Assembly (NCBI GenBank): GCA_947370975.1
Contig: CANBNG010000034.1
Span: 1-11,825, forward strand
Length of the DNA: 11,825 nt
Origin: Beijerinckiaceae bacterium
GTDB taxonomy: Bacteria > Pseudomonadota > Alphaproteobacteria > Rhizobiales > Beijerinckiaceae
Direction: 5' to 3'
A program made the position numbers and the translations under genes. Position 1 is the first letter of the stretch; every line of letters starts with the position of its first letter. The notes beneath the pieces were generated by a model, which saw only the letters and a list, made by a program, of their open reading frames with translations, made no database searches and was not told the origin of the DNA. Shown one piece after another: positions 1 through 7,581 of this stretch.

Positions 1-2
1 AT

Positions 3-278
3 CTCTGGGACAGGCCCAATCATTTTCTGCCCGAGCGTTTCATGGGAGAGGCGAAGATCAATCCCTTCGCCTTCATCCCGTTTTCGGTCGGCCCCCGGAT
101 TTGCGCCGGCATGAATTTCGGACAGGACGAAGCCGCCTTGTGCCTGGCGCTACTGGCCCAGAGGTTTCGGGTGGTCCCACGCGCGGGCTATCAGGTGGCC
201 CCCGTCTGTCGGTTGACCCTGCGCCCCGCCCACGGCCTCCCGGTCAATGTGCATCCACGCAAGGGGAGGTCGGGATGA
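3..278 (+). CDS. Cytochrome P450, C-terminal fragment (5' end outside window)
   Basis: The reading frame is open from base 3 and ends at TGA 276-278, giving the last 91 residues of a P450 monooxygenase. P450s use a thiolate-ligated heme to insert oxygen into C-H bonds. The visible segment has the PERF-type motif (FLPERF) followed by the heme-binding loop FSVGPRICAG, with the cysteine ligand encoded at 102-104, and then the L-helix region with a conserved acidic residue (GQDEAAL). The FSVGPRICAG loop resembles the CYP4 and fatty-acid hydroxylase type more than many bacterial P450s, so a fatty acyl or lipid substrate is plausible but not shown. The stop overlaps the ATG of the acyltransferase (ATGA), so the two genes are probably co-transcribed and translationally coupled. 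Substrate and redox partner cannot be read from this fragment. Confidence 0.93.
   Translation, partial: LWDRPNHFLPERFMGEAKINPFAFIPFSVGPRICAGMNFGQDEAALCLALLAQRFRVVPRAGYQVAPVCRLTLRPAHGLPVNVHPRKGRSG
261..270 (+). promoter_or_regulatory. Strong ribosome binding site for the acyltransferase
   Basis: AAGGGGAGGT lies 4 nt upstream of the ATG at 275, inside the end of the P450 gene. It fixes the acyltransferase start at 275 rather than at the ATG at 101 in the same frame, which would lie deep inside the P450 coding region. Confidence 0.75.
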
Positions 279-1198
279 GCACAACCCCTCGCCTTGTCGA
301 TCTGTGGGAGCGCAGCCTGTATCGGCTGATGCGTTGGCTGCCGGTTGAGCTCACCTCCGCCATCGGCAGTTTCGTTGTCCGCCTGAATGTGAAACTTAAC
401 CGGGCGGACATTCTGGCAGGCGCCCGGCACAATCTGAAGCTTCATGATCCCTCGCTGACCGAGCCCGAACTCCAGAAGATGGTCTGGCGGTTCCTCGATA
501 ATGTGGGCCGCGTGATGGCTGAATTTGCCATTCTCGACCGCCTGATTCCCGAGGGGCGGGTGGAACTGGCCTTCGATCCTGCTTTCATGGCCATGGTCGG
601 GCGCGACCCACTCATGGCCATCGTGCTCCATACCGGCAATTGGGAGGTCATCCCTGCCGGGCTCCAGAGTGCGGGGCTCAGCTGTGCCTCGTTCTATGAG
701 CCCCCGCAAAGCAGCTTCCAGCGCGAGGTGGCGGAAAATGCGCGAACCCGATTTGGACTGCGCTTGCTTGCGCCAACGCGGCGCGGGATTCAGGACGCCA
801 TCACGATTCTGAAGGCGCGGGGCTGCGTTGCGCTGTTTGGCGACGAAGCGCGCCACCAAACCTCGATGGCCCCGCTGTTTGGCCGCAAGCCGCATGATCG
901 CGGAAATCTTGCGATTGTCGCGCGTCTGGCGCGGCGCACAGATGCTCACATTGTCACCGCTCACTGCGAACGGCTGGGCTCCTGCAATTTCAGGCTCGTC
1001 ATTTCAAAGCCCCAGCCCATGCCCGCGCAGAGCAACGCCAACCGTCTTGCGGATGTCGCCTTCCTGAACGCGCTCATCGAGCCCATCGTCAGCGCCAATA
1101 TCGACCGCTGGTATTTTCTCGATGATTCCCGCGCGGAGCTTGAGCCAAGGCGTGCGGCCGCCGACGGCGGATATTCTGTCAGCGAGGCGCGCGGATGA
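275..1198 (+). CDS. LpxL/HtrB-family lysophospholipid-type acyltransferase
   Basis: This gene encodes a 307-residue protein of the lipid A acyltransferase family (LpxL/LpxM/HtrB), membrane-associated enzymes that move acyl chains from acyl-ACP to a lipid acceptor. The catalytic H-x4-E motif is present as HTGNWE (His119, Glu124). Downstream come a FGDEARHQ segment and PLFGRK near residues 188-205, which match the family's D/G-rich block, and the C-terminal RWYFLDDSR matches the usual Q/R-W-x-W-hydrophobic end. Length is normal for the family. The ATG start at 275 overlaps the P450 stop and has a strong Shine-Dalgarno. The stop overlaps the next gene's ATG (ATGA at 1195-1198). The neighbouring KDSR-like reductase suggests the acceptor could be a sphingoid or other specialised lipid instead of lipid A. 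That is inference; a lipid A role remains possible. Confidence 0.88.
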   Translation: MSTTPRLVDLWERSLYRLMRWLPVELTSAIGSFVVRLNVKLNRADILAGARHNLKLHDPSLTEPELQKMVWRFLDNVGRVMAEFAILDRLIPEGRVELAFDPAFMAMVGRDPLMAIVLHTGNWEVIPAGLQSAGLSCASFYEPPQSSFQREVAENARTRFGLRLLAPTRRGIQDAITILKARGCVALFGDEARHQTSMAPLFGRKPHDRGNLAIVARLARRTDAHIVTAHCERLGSCNFRLVISKPQPMPAQSNANRLADVAFLNALIEPIVSANIDRWYFLDDSRAELEPRRAAADGGYSVSEARG

Positions 1199-2100
1199 AG
1201 ATTGCCTTGATCTCGGGCGGTTCGAGCGGCATCGGCCTTTCCTGCGCGCATTGGCTCGCGCAGCGCAATTACCACGTCATCCTGCTTGCCCGCGATCTCC
1301 GGCGTCTGGAGCGCGCCGAGCTGAACTTGCGACAGGCCGGACATGCGGCGGTCGAAGCCCATGCATTGGACGTCTGTGATGCGCAAGCCTGCGCAGTGCT
1401 CATCGCCGCAATCCTGCGCAAACATGGGCGGATCGACTGGCTGATCACATCGGCCGGAATGGTCGAGCCCGGCATGTTCCTCGATCTCGCACTTGCCAGT
1501 CATCGCCAGCAGATGGAGACGAATTTCTTCGGCACATTGCATCTCGTCCAGCCGATCGCCGCGCATATGCGCAATCAAGGTGGCGGGCGCATCACGCTGA
1601 TCGCCTCGGCAGCAGCCTTTGCAGGCGTTGCGGGATATTCAGGATATGCACCGGGCAAATTTGCAGTGCGGGGCCTTGGGGAAGTGCTGCGCGTGGAACT
1701 CGCGCCCTTTGGCATAGCAGTCGGCGTCGCCTTTCCTCCGGACACGGATACGCCGCAACTCGCGCAAGAAAATCTGCTCAAGCCCGAGGCGACACGCCAG
1801 ATCACAGCGGGTGGGGGCGTCTGGCCGGTCGATGTCATTGCCGCGCGCCTGTTGTCACAGGCGGAGGCGGGCGTCTTCATGATCGCGCCAACGCGTCTCA
1901 TCTGGGCCTTTGGCTGGCTGCATAGCCTCTACGCGCCGCTATTCCGCTGGCATCAGGCGCGTATCCTGCGCAACGTCTCAAAATCCCGCACGGGCATCCT
2001 CGTCCGCCTGGCGCAATTCCTTGGCGTAAACAAAGACGAGATTGGCAAAGGCAACCATAAAGCCGAGGCCAAGCAGGCTCATCGCGATATCACACCATGA
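1195..2100 (+). CDS. Short-chain dehydrogenase resembling 3-ketodihydrosphingosine reductase (KDSR/Tsc10 type)
   Basis: This 301-residue Rossmann-fold SDR carries the nucleotide loop GGSSGIG (residues 8-14), a SAGM segment in place of NNAG (86-89), Asn110, catalytic Ser138, and Tyr151/Lys155 (YAPGK). The substrate-side block FPPDTDTPQLAQEN (180-193), followed by KPEATRQI (196-203), closely matches the PPDTDTPGF..EN..KP.ET..I signature of eukaryotic KDSR as I recall it. KDSR reduces 3-ketosphinganine to sphinganine with NADPH, the second step of sphingolipid synthesis. The loop here is GGSSGIG, as in KDSR, instead of the common TGxxxGIG. The ATG overlaps the acyltransferase stop. The last 40 residues are encoded over the convergent phosphatidyltransferase gene and look like a non-homologous tail. 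A generic SDR acting on another 3-ketoacyl lipid is the alternative. Confidence 0.85.
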   Translation: MKIALISGGSSGIGLSCAHWLAQRNYHVILLARDLRRLERAELNLRQAGHAAVEAHALDVCDAQACAVLIAAILRKHGRIDWLITSAGMVEPGMFLDLALASHRQQMETNFFGTLHLVQPIAAHMRNQGGGRITLIASAAAFAGVAGYSGYAPGKFAVRGLGEVLRVELAPFGIAVGVAFPPDTDTPQLAQENLLKPEATRQITAGGGVWPVDVIAARLLSQAEAGVFMIAPTRLIWAFGWLHSLYAPLFRWHQARILRNVSKSRTGILVRLAQFLGVNKDEIGKGNHKAEAKQAHRDITP

Positions 2101-2688
2101 AACCTGCATGCCCAGAAGATCGAAGGACGCGGCTCCAAAAACGAGGATCAGCATGTTCATGGCAACGATCATCAGGCGAATTTCTGTCGGCCCGGAATTG
2201 AAGACCGCGACATGAAATTCCCGCGACACATAAGCCCGAACGAAGACATAAATTGAAAGCATGTGATATCCGGCCAGCGCAAAAAGCGCGACCTCCGCGC
2301 GCACGAATGGCGAAATGGCCATCCCAAGCGCGATCAGCAGATTCCCGACGACATCGACCGTCTGGTCGAGAAAATAGCCATATCGCGGGCGCTCGATCTT
2401 GCGATGCCGCGCCAGATTTCCATCAAGTGAGTCGCCAAGCCAATGAATGAAAAGACCGAATGAAGCCAGCCAAAGAAACGCCGGGCTTACCCATGTGAGG
2501 CCATAGCCAACCAGCGTGACAGCTGAGCCAAAGGTCCCGAATGCGGTCAACATGTCCGGCGTGACAGAGGCGGGAACGCGTCGCACCAGCCAGTCGAGGG
2601 CCAGGCGTTCATATCGCCAGACGAGGCTGACGTGAATTCGTTTCGATTCGGGCATCGTGTCGCCAATGTTGATGTTCAAATCAGCCAT
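1978..2688 (-). CDS. CDP-alcohol phosphatidyltransferase family membrane enzyme
   Basis: The protein has 236 residues when started at ATG 2688. It carries the full family signature D-x2-DG-x2-AR-x9-G-x3-D-x3-D as D86, D89-G90, A93-R94, G104, D108 and D112 (GDSLDGNLARHRKIERPRYG then YFLDQTVD). These residues bind divalent metal and the CDP-alcohol, displacing CMP with an alcohol acceptor. Hydrophobic stretches around 48-85, 112-155, 170-195 and 200-221 fit a multi-pass inner-membrane protein. The chosen start overlaps the upstream glycosyltransferase stop as ATGGCTGA. A GTG at 2745 and an ATG at 2655 are alternatives, and no start has a clear Shine-Dalgarno. It is the last gene of the glycan operon. 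It might make a phospholipid, a phosphodiester-linked glycan or a lipid anchor; acceptor and donor are unknown. Its 3' end overlaps the convergent SDR by 123 bp. Confidence 0.87.
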   Translation of the reverse strand: MADLNINIGDTMPESKRIHVSLVWRYERLALDWLVRRVPASVTPDMLTAFGTFGSAVTLVGYGLTWVSPAFLWLASFGLFIHWLGDSLDGNLARHRKIERPRYGYFLDQTVDVVGNLLIALGMAISPFVRAEVALFALAGYHMLSIYVFVRAYVSREFHVAVFNSGPTEIRLMIVAMNMLILVFGAASFDLLGMQVSWCDIAMSLLGLGFMVAFANLVFVYAKELRQADEDARAGF

Positions 2689-4669
2689 CCAGAGCAGGCT
2701 CGGTGGAAAAAAGAGACAGGGCGGGATGGAAAAAAGGATCGTCACGGATCACGTCGCGCCATCTGGCGCGGAAATAGGACCGTTCGCGGCCATAGCGTTC
2801 AAAGGGCCGCAGCGAAAATCCGCGCGAGGCCGATTGATGATGGATCAGCACGGAATCCGGACACATGATGGTGCCCCAGCCCGCAGCCTTGAGGCGCAGA
2901 CAGAGATCGATATCGTTGAGCTCCACCGGGAGATTGACCGCATCGAACCCGTTCACCGCCCGGAATTTTGCGGCCTCGACGGCAATGCAGGCGCCAGTCA
3001 CCGCAGAAACTTCATGAACATTGCGTAGCCTGGACAAGTAACCCGGATCGTCGGCGCGCGCACCGTGGCTGACATGATCGGCATAACCGCCGAGCCCGAC
3101 AGCCACGCCCGCATGTTGAATCCGGCCCGATGAAAATAGGAGCTTGGCGCCGACCACGCCAACCTTGTCCTGCATGGCGTGCGTAACGAGCGGGTGGAGC
3201 CAATTGCCGCCAAGGATCTCGATATCATTATTGAGAAATACGAGGCATGCGCCCTTCGCGATGTCGGCCGCTGCATTGCAGAGAGCCGAAAAATTGAAGT
3301 CGCCGGGAACGTCAAGGATTGTGATGCGCGGCTCGTCGCGCAACGTCGCGTAGAAAGCCTGCGTGCGTGCATCCGAGCCATTGTCGACGATCACTATTTC
3401 AAGGATCGGATGATCGGTGCCAAAGCGAAGCCCATCCAGACATTTTCGCAACAAGCCAATTTGATTCTTCGTCGGGATGATGACGGAGACGCTGACCTGC
3501 GAGGTCGAGGCATCTTCCTCCGTGCGTTCTAGTTGAACCTGCCCCCCGTTTTCTCGGGCGTGGCTGACAAGAACACGGCGAATGTGGTGGATGTCATCGG
3601 CAGGTATGGTGGCCACTGCCGCTTGCCGCCAGGCGGGCGAGTCAAACTCTGCACTTGTTTGCACGCCCCGCACTGTGCCGGCGCGCCAATAGACAAGGCG
3701 ACCCAAAGGGGATGAGCCGTTCGCCGAGAACTGGCTCCAGTCGGGCTTCAACTCCGGGCTCGACTCGCCCCGACAATCTTCATCGCCATAAAAACATTGC
3801 GCTGACATCTCGCGTGCGGCGGTCTCGATCAGGGTCGGCAGGGCATAGGCTGGCAAGTGTGCCGCCATGTCGAGGCGTGCAACCAGATCCTGCAATCTCA
3901 GGCCATCTGTCACGTCACTCTGCCCCGAGGGCGCAACGACCACGTGCGAAACAAGCTGCGGGTCGGTACCAAAAGCATGTGGGGCATCATTGGAGACGCA
4001 AAGCGACCAATTATCATAGGCGCCTGCAAGCAGGCTGCTTACGATTGCTGCGTCTCCCCGCGCGTTTTTGTCCCGAGGGCTGATGACAAAACGGATATGC
4101 GGGCGATCCTCCGGGCGACACCTTGGCGCGTCGAGGCCATGAGGCTCATAGGGGCGCTCAAGGGCTCCGCGCCATGCAGCATATGCTTTCAAGGGCGTGC
4201 CGCCGCGTGCAAACATCAGGGCTTGGCGCGCCTCCTGGCGCGCATGAATGAACCGCGCACCCAGGGCCATGGCCGCGGTCTTGAAATTCCGCCTGAATGC
4301 ACGCGCCAGGAGCTGCGCGCGGGATATCGGCGTGATGGCGTCCACCTCGAAGCCAAAGGGGCCAGCGCGATCCACGGGTGAAATGAAGATCCGCCGGGTC
4401 TTGTCTGGAACGCGGCCAATCCATCTGGCCATGCCAAACAGCGGCGCGCTCATCGCGTCCCATTCATCAGTTCCGTCGTCAGTTTCAAATCTGATCAGCG
4501 GCCGCACCAGATGGTCGAGATAGCTTGCCCGATAGGACATGCAGATCCACGTTCCCTGGATCTCCATCGCGGACATGACAAGCTCCATCCACGGACGATG
4601 GCTTGTTGCAATCCATCCATTGACCGTCGCTTCCGTGCCCGAATGGGGACTGAGTTGCGGACGGGTCAT
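2681..4669 (-). CDS. Multidomain GT2 glycosyltransferase with degenerate upstream GT domain
   Basis: This 662-residue cytoplasmic GT2 protein has three parts. Residues 1 to about 185 hold a beta-rich accessory region (RPLIRFETDDGTDEW ... RRIFISPVDRAGPFGFEVD) of a kind often found in front of tandem GT2 domains. Residues 190-385 resemble a GT2 domain, with FYGDED and a late LKPDWS block, but the DDGS and DHDD positions read SNDA and LDMA, so it is probably not catalytic. Residues 393-615 form an intact GT-A domain: VSVIIPTKNQ, IVDNGS, FLNNDIE (DxD-like) and ELNDIDLCLR. The start is ATG 4669, whose A is shared with the upstream TGA (TGATG); a GTG at 4672 is a near equal. The sugar and acceptor cannot be assigned. 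Its C-terminal domain is paralogous to that of the GT at 5684-7483 (shared AVTGAC, QHAG and NND motifs). Confidence 0.9.
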   Translation of the reverse strand: MTRPQLSPHSGTEATVNGWIATSHRPWMELVMSAMEIQGTWICMSYRASYLDHLVRPLIRFETDDGTDEWDAMSAPLFGMARWIGRVPDKTRRIFISPVDRAGPFGFEVDAITPISRAQLLARAFRRNFKTAAMALGARFIHARQEARQALMFARGGTPLKAYAAWRGALERPYEPHGLDAPRCRPEDRPHIRFVISPRDKNARGDAAIVSSLLAGAYDNWSLCVSNDAPHAFGTDPQLVSHVVVAPSGQSDVTDGLRLQDLVARLDMAAHLPAYALPTLIETAAREMSAQCFYGDEDCRGESSPELKPDWSQFSANGSSPLGRLVYWRAGTVRGVQTSAEFDSPAWRQAAVATIPADDIHHIRRVLVSHARENGGQVQLERTEEDASTSQVSVSVIIPTKNQIGLLRKCLDGLRFGTDHPILEIVIVDNGSDARTQAFYATLRDEPRITILDVPGDFNFSALCNAAADIAKGACLVFLNNDIEILGGNWLHPLVTHAMQDKVGVVGAKLLFSSGRIQHAGVAVGLGGYADHVSHGARADDPGYLSRLRNVHEVSAVTGACIAVEAAKFRAVNGFDAVNLPVELNDIDLCLRLKAAGWGTIMCPDSVLIHHQSASRGFSLRPFERYGRERSYFRARWRDVIRDDPFFHPALSLFSTEPALDG

Positions 4670-5637
4670 CACGAAACCGCAGGGGCTTGAGCATCGCCGA
4701 CGTCTGCGTTTTCTCTTTCGCGTCGACGCGCGTAGATCGAGAAGGCGGGACCATTGGGATGATCGGGCTGTTGGCTTGAAAGCCGGATATCGTCAAATCC
4801 CAGCGCCCCAAGCAGGACGAGAATATCGTCTCGCTCCAGCCAGCGGTGCGCGTCATGAATGCCGCCACAAAACGCCTTGTCCACCCAGGCGCCGTGGTAG
4901 CTGCGCCGGTGGCTGCGAATTTGAACGCCATGGCGCTCTTCGGCTTCCATGTCGCCGATAAAGGCCGCGCGTCGGATATCGCCAGGCGGCATCTCCGTTT
5001 CATCGGCATAATGGGTCCAGATGAAGATGCAATCTGTGCGCGCGGCCATCAGCTCGATGAAACGAACCGGATCCATCATGTGGTAGAGAACGCCTGAGGC
5101 GACGATAAAGTCATATTTTTCAGTGGTTTGTTCTAGCCATTCTTGGCAGTCACCGAGAAAGAAGCGCGCAATTTTGAGCTGCAGGAGTTCTTTCACGACG
5201 AGGCAGCGCAGAAAGGACAGCTTGTTGGCGTCGACCGCATGCAGAAGCAGTGGCTTGTGTTTCTCAAGCAAGTAAGTGTGCGAGGCTTCAAGAGGCCCTA
5301 TTTCAAGAACCTTTTTCCCCTCGAGCGATCCAAATTGTTCAAGCGCCCAGAGAATGCGCGGATCATTGTAAAAGCAACCGGAACCGGCTGTTGCCTCGAT
5401 CTCTGGCGGGAGGGCGTGATTCCAGCCCGGCAGCAGATCAACCGCATTTTGTGGACACGGCATACTTGCCACGTACTGATCGAGTTCTATTGATTTTCTG
5501 TTGTCGAAACGCTCAGGCGCTAATCGTTGAATAAATAGATTTCCGATTATTCGCTGAAGCTGTCCGAGCGCCTTTCCCGCGAATAAAAGGCCAAAAAAGA
5601 AGCTATCAATCGCGCGGCGTACGTTTTTCGAGTGCAA
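4669..5637 (-). CDS. Class I SAM-dependent methyltransferase
   Basis: The 322-residue protein has a Rossmann methyltransferase core. Motif I is VLEIGPLEASH (110-120), an acidic ribose-contacting Asp136 sits in HAVDANK, FLGDCQEWL (160-168) is the motif II-like part, and YDFIVASGVLYHM (175-187) is the post-core motif of methyltransferases acting on small molecules or sugars. The N-terminal 80 residues are basic and partly hydrophobic (SFFFGLLFAGKALG) and may contact membrane or partner proteins. The start is TTG at 5637, supported by AAGAGG 7 nt upstream and by the lack of any Met until residue 59. Sitting between two glycosyltransferases, it probably methylates a sugar of the growing glycan, or caps a chain; this role is inferred. 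Base composition of its 5' half is visibly more AT-rich than that of region 1. Confidence 0.87.
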   Translation of the reverse strand: MHSKNVRRAIDSFFFGLLFAGKALGQLQRIIGNLFIQRLAPERFDNRKSIELDQYVASMPCPQNAVDLLPGWNHALPPEIEATAGSGCFYNDPRILWALEQFGSLEGKKVLEIGPLEASHTYLLEKHKPLLLHAVDANKLSFLRCLVVKELLQLKIARFFLGDCQEWLEQTTEKYDFIVASGVLYHMMDPVRFIELMAARTDCIFIWTHYADETEMPPGDIRRAAFIGDMEAEERHGVQIRSHRRSYHGAWVDKAFCGGIHDAHRWLERDDILVLLGALGFDDIRLSSQQPDHPNGPAFSIYARRRERENADVGDAQAPAVS

Positions 5638-5644
5638 TTAAAAA

Positions 5645-5650
5645 CCTCTT
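5645..5650 (-). promoter_or_regulatory. Ribosome binding site that supports the TTG start of the methyltransferase
   Basis: On the minus strand AAGAGG lies 7 nt ahead of the TTG at 5637, in the 46-nt gap after the upstream glycosyltransferase stop. No ATG or GTG start is available nearby in this frame, so this site decides the start. Confidence 0.65.
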
Positions 5651-5683
5651 GTCTGATCGTGACAATGAAATTCGATCTACGGG

Positions 5684-7483
5684 CTAGCGCGGTAATGGTA
5701 ACTGAGCCAATTGTGCGATTACAGGCGCTGATCGATCAGTTGAGTACCACGGACTGCATGCCATGTCGCTGTAGCCAACTGTCTGATGTTTCTGCTTGAG
5801 TTTTTCCTGCTCCGCTCGGAAGCGCTCGATCTTCTCGGGTGACGTATCGCTCCCACGGGTAGCAGATTCGTGGTGGATAAGCGTGGCAAAGGGGGTCCAG
5901 ACAGTTCGGTACCCGGCTTCACGAGCACGAAGGCAGTAATCGATATCGTTATAAGCGATTGCAAAGGCTGTCTCATCGAAACGACCAATCGCCGTAATGC
6001 AGTCGCGTGACACCAGCATGCAGGCGCCCGTCACGGCCGTGAAGCTCTGGCGCACGCGCAGACGGCCCATCGGCCCTGGAAAATCTTCTGGTGCGCCCAC
6101 AAACCAGTGCCCGGCCAGATCGCCAAAGCCCACGATCACGCCTGCATGTTGCAGAGTGCCGTTGGGATAGAGCAGGCGCGCACCAACAATGCCCGCCTGG
6201 CTGTAGTTCATGCAGGACACCATTTCCTTCAACCAGTCAGGCTTGGTAACCTCGACGTCATTGTTAAGAAACAGGATCATGTCGCCGGCGGCGACATTGA
6301 TCCCGCGGTTGACCGAGCGGGAGAAATTGAAATCTTCGCGCCGCGTGAGTGCGCGAAAGCCGGGGTGACGCCTCGCAAGCGAGTCATAAAGCGCCAGCAC
6401 GCGCGTATCGCGCGTCCCATTGTCGACGACGATCACTTCAAGGTGCGGATAGTCGGTTGCCTCAAACAGGCCTGATAATGTCTTCGAGATCAGATCGTAA
6501 TGGTCGATGCTCGGAATAATGACGGAAACCAGCGGCCAATCCTGCACAAGTTTGTCGAACCTGACGCGATGGAGGTCGGGGCTCAGGGCGCCTTCGACAG
6601 GGACTGATCCTCCCGTCTGGCTGAAATGCTCCGACAGGGCCGCGCGGGCATGAGCGGTCGCGCGTTCGAGAAAAATTGTGGAATAGCTCGCTCCATCGCG
6701 ACGCCACAGATAGGCCGGATAGGGGAGATGAAGGATCGCGCCATCGTCCAGCCCGGCCGTGAAGCGCAGCACCAGATCGTAATCCTGCGAGCCCTCGAAA
6801 CCCTCCCGCAAGCCGCCTATGCCAAGCAGCCGCTCGCGGCGATAGAGCGACAGGTGGTTGATGTAATTGACGCCTGACAGAAGAACCCTGTCCCAGGCGG
6901 GTTTCAGGAAATAATCCTGCGCGCGCAGCTTGGCGTCTGTAATTACCTCATCCGTATAGAGAAACTGGCAGTTCGGATGGCTGAGAAGTGCGCGTGCCAT
7001 CTGGTCGATTGCGTAGGGTGCGAGCGCATCGTCATGATCGAGAAGCCCGACGAACAGGCCACGGGCTGCGCCCAATCCCCGGTTGGTCGCGCGTGCGATT
7101 CCCCCGTTGGCGTCGGCGCGAATGATTTTCACATCAGGAAGTGCACAATTTTGGTTGAGCCATGCCAATGTGGGTGAAAAGGTTGAGCCGTCATCGCTCA
7201 GGATCAGCTCGCACGTAAATCCCGACGTTTCTTGTGTTCTGAAGGACGTCAGCAAATCATCAAGGTAACGGGGCTGCGTATTGAAGGTCGGCACGACGAA
7301 TGAAATCAATGGTGTGGTTAGGTTTTGGGACGAAATAGGGTCTCTTATGTGCTGCGTTCGAGCTAACGCTTCAGCCTGCGCGAGAACGTCCCCTCCTTCC
7401 GATTTCCGAGTTAACCTGGAGAACATATAAGCGGCATCTGCGAGAAGCCTTTTTGTCCGAACCATAAACGTATTCAGTATCAT
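5684..7483 (-). CDS. Tandem-domain GT2 glycosyltransferase
   Basis: This 599-residue protein has two complete GT-A/GT2 domains. Domain 1 (about 58-290) has ISFVVPTFNT, LSDDGS (95-100), LLDHDD (147-152), TDEV and GSQDYDLVLR. Domain 2 (about 316-545) has VSVIIPSIDH, VVDNGT (352-357), FLNNDVE (405-411), AVTGACM and YNDIDYCLR (511-519). The two active sites may add two sugars in turn, as in bifunctional capsule polymerases, or make different linkages of a repeat unit; donors cannot be named. No signal peptide or membrane segment is seen, so it probably works on the cytoplasmic face of the inner membrane. It is the first gene of the minus-strand operon and diverges from the KpsT-like ATPase. ATG 7483 was chosen; the Met at 7465 is an alternative, and neither has a strong Shine-Dalgarno. 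Confidence 0.93.
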   Translation of the reverse strand: MILNTFMVRTKRLLADAAYMFSRLTRKSEGGDVLAQAEALARTQHIRDPISSQNLTTPLISFVVPTFNTQPRYLDDLLTSFRTQETSGFTCELILSDDGSTFSPTLAWLNQNCALPDVKIIRADANGGIARATNRGLGAARGLFVGLLDHDDALAPYAIDQMARALLSHPNCQFLYTDEVITDAKLRAQDYFLKPAWDRVLLSGVNYINHLSLYRRERLLGIGGLREGFEGSQDYDLVLRFTAGLDDGAILHLPYPAYLWRRDGASYSTIFLERATAHARAALSEHFSQTGGSVPVEGALSPDLHRVRFDKLVQDWPLVSVIIPSIDHYDLISKTLSGLFEATDYPHLEVIVVDNGTRDTRVLALYDSLARRHPGFRALTRREDFNFSRSVNRGINVAAGDMILFLNNDVEVTKPDWLKEMVSCMNYSQAGIVGARLLYPNGTLQHAGVIVGFGDLAGHWFVGAPEDFPGPMGRLRVRQSFTAVTGACMLVSRDCITAIGRFDETAFAIAYNDIDYCLRAREAGYRTVWTPFATLIHHESATRGSDTSPEKIERFRAEQEKLKQKHQTVGYSDMACSPWYSTDRSAPVIAQLAQLPLPR

Positions 7484-7518
7484 TTTCAGACCCGTCGATT
7501 CTCAAGTCTATGTTAATC

Positions 7519-7531
7519 GATCAGGGTGATC
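7519..7531. repeat. Small palindrome GATCA-GGG-TGATC in divergent intergenic region
   Basis: A perfect 5-bp inverted repeat with a 3-bp spacer lies 36 bp upstream of the minus-strand glycosyltransferase start. The position is suitable for an operator acting on that operon, but 5-bp arms are short and chance occurrence is quite possible. Confidence 0.3.
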
Positions 7532-7581
7532 AGACCTATAGAAAAGACCGCTACAGATCTCGATTCTACCAATCGACTTTT

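Noticed and set aside
101..274. N-terminal extension of the acyltransferase to the ATG at 101
   Set aside because: It would overlap the P450 heme-binding region in another frame. The Shine-Dalgarno at 261-270 and the ATGA overlap point to 275.
191..964. 257-codon minus-strand open frame opposite P450 and acyltransferase
   Set aside because: The plus strand carries clear heme-binding and HxxxxE motifs in coupled genes; this frame has none.
961..1578. 205-codon minus-strand open frame opposite the SDR start
   Set aside because: It lies over the ATGA junction and Rossmann motif of real genes and has no domain signal.
5638..5683. Possible internal promoter or terminator between the first GT and the methyltransferase
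   Set aside because: Only a Shine-Dalgarno is visible; there is no stem-loop with T-run and no convincing -35/-10 pair.
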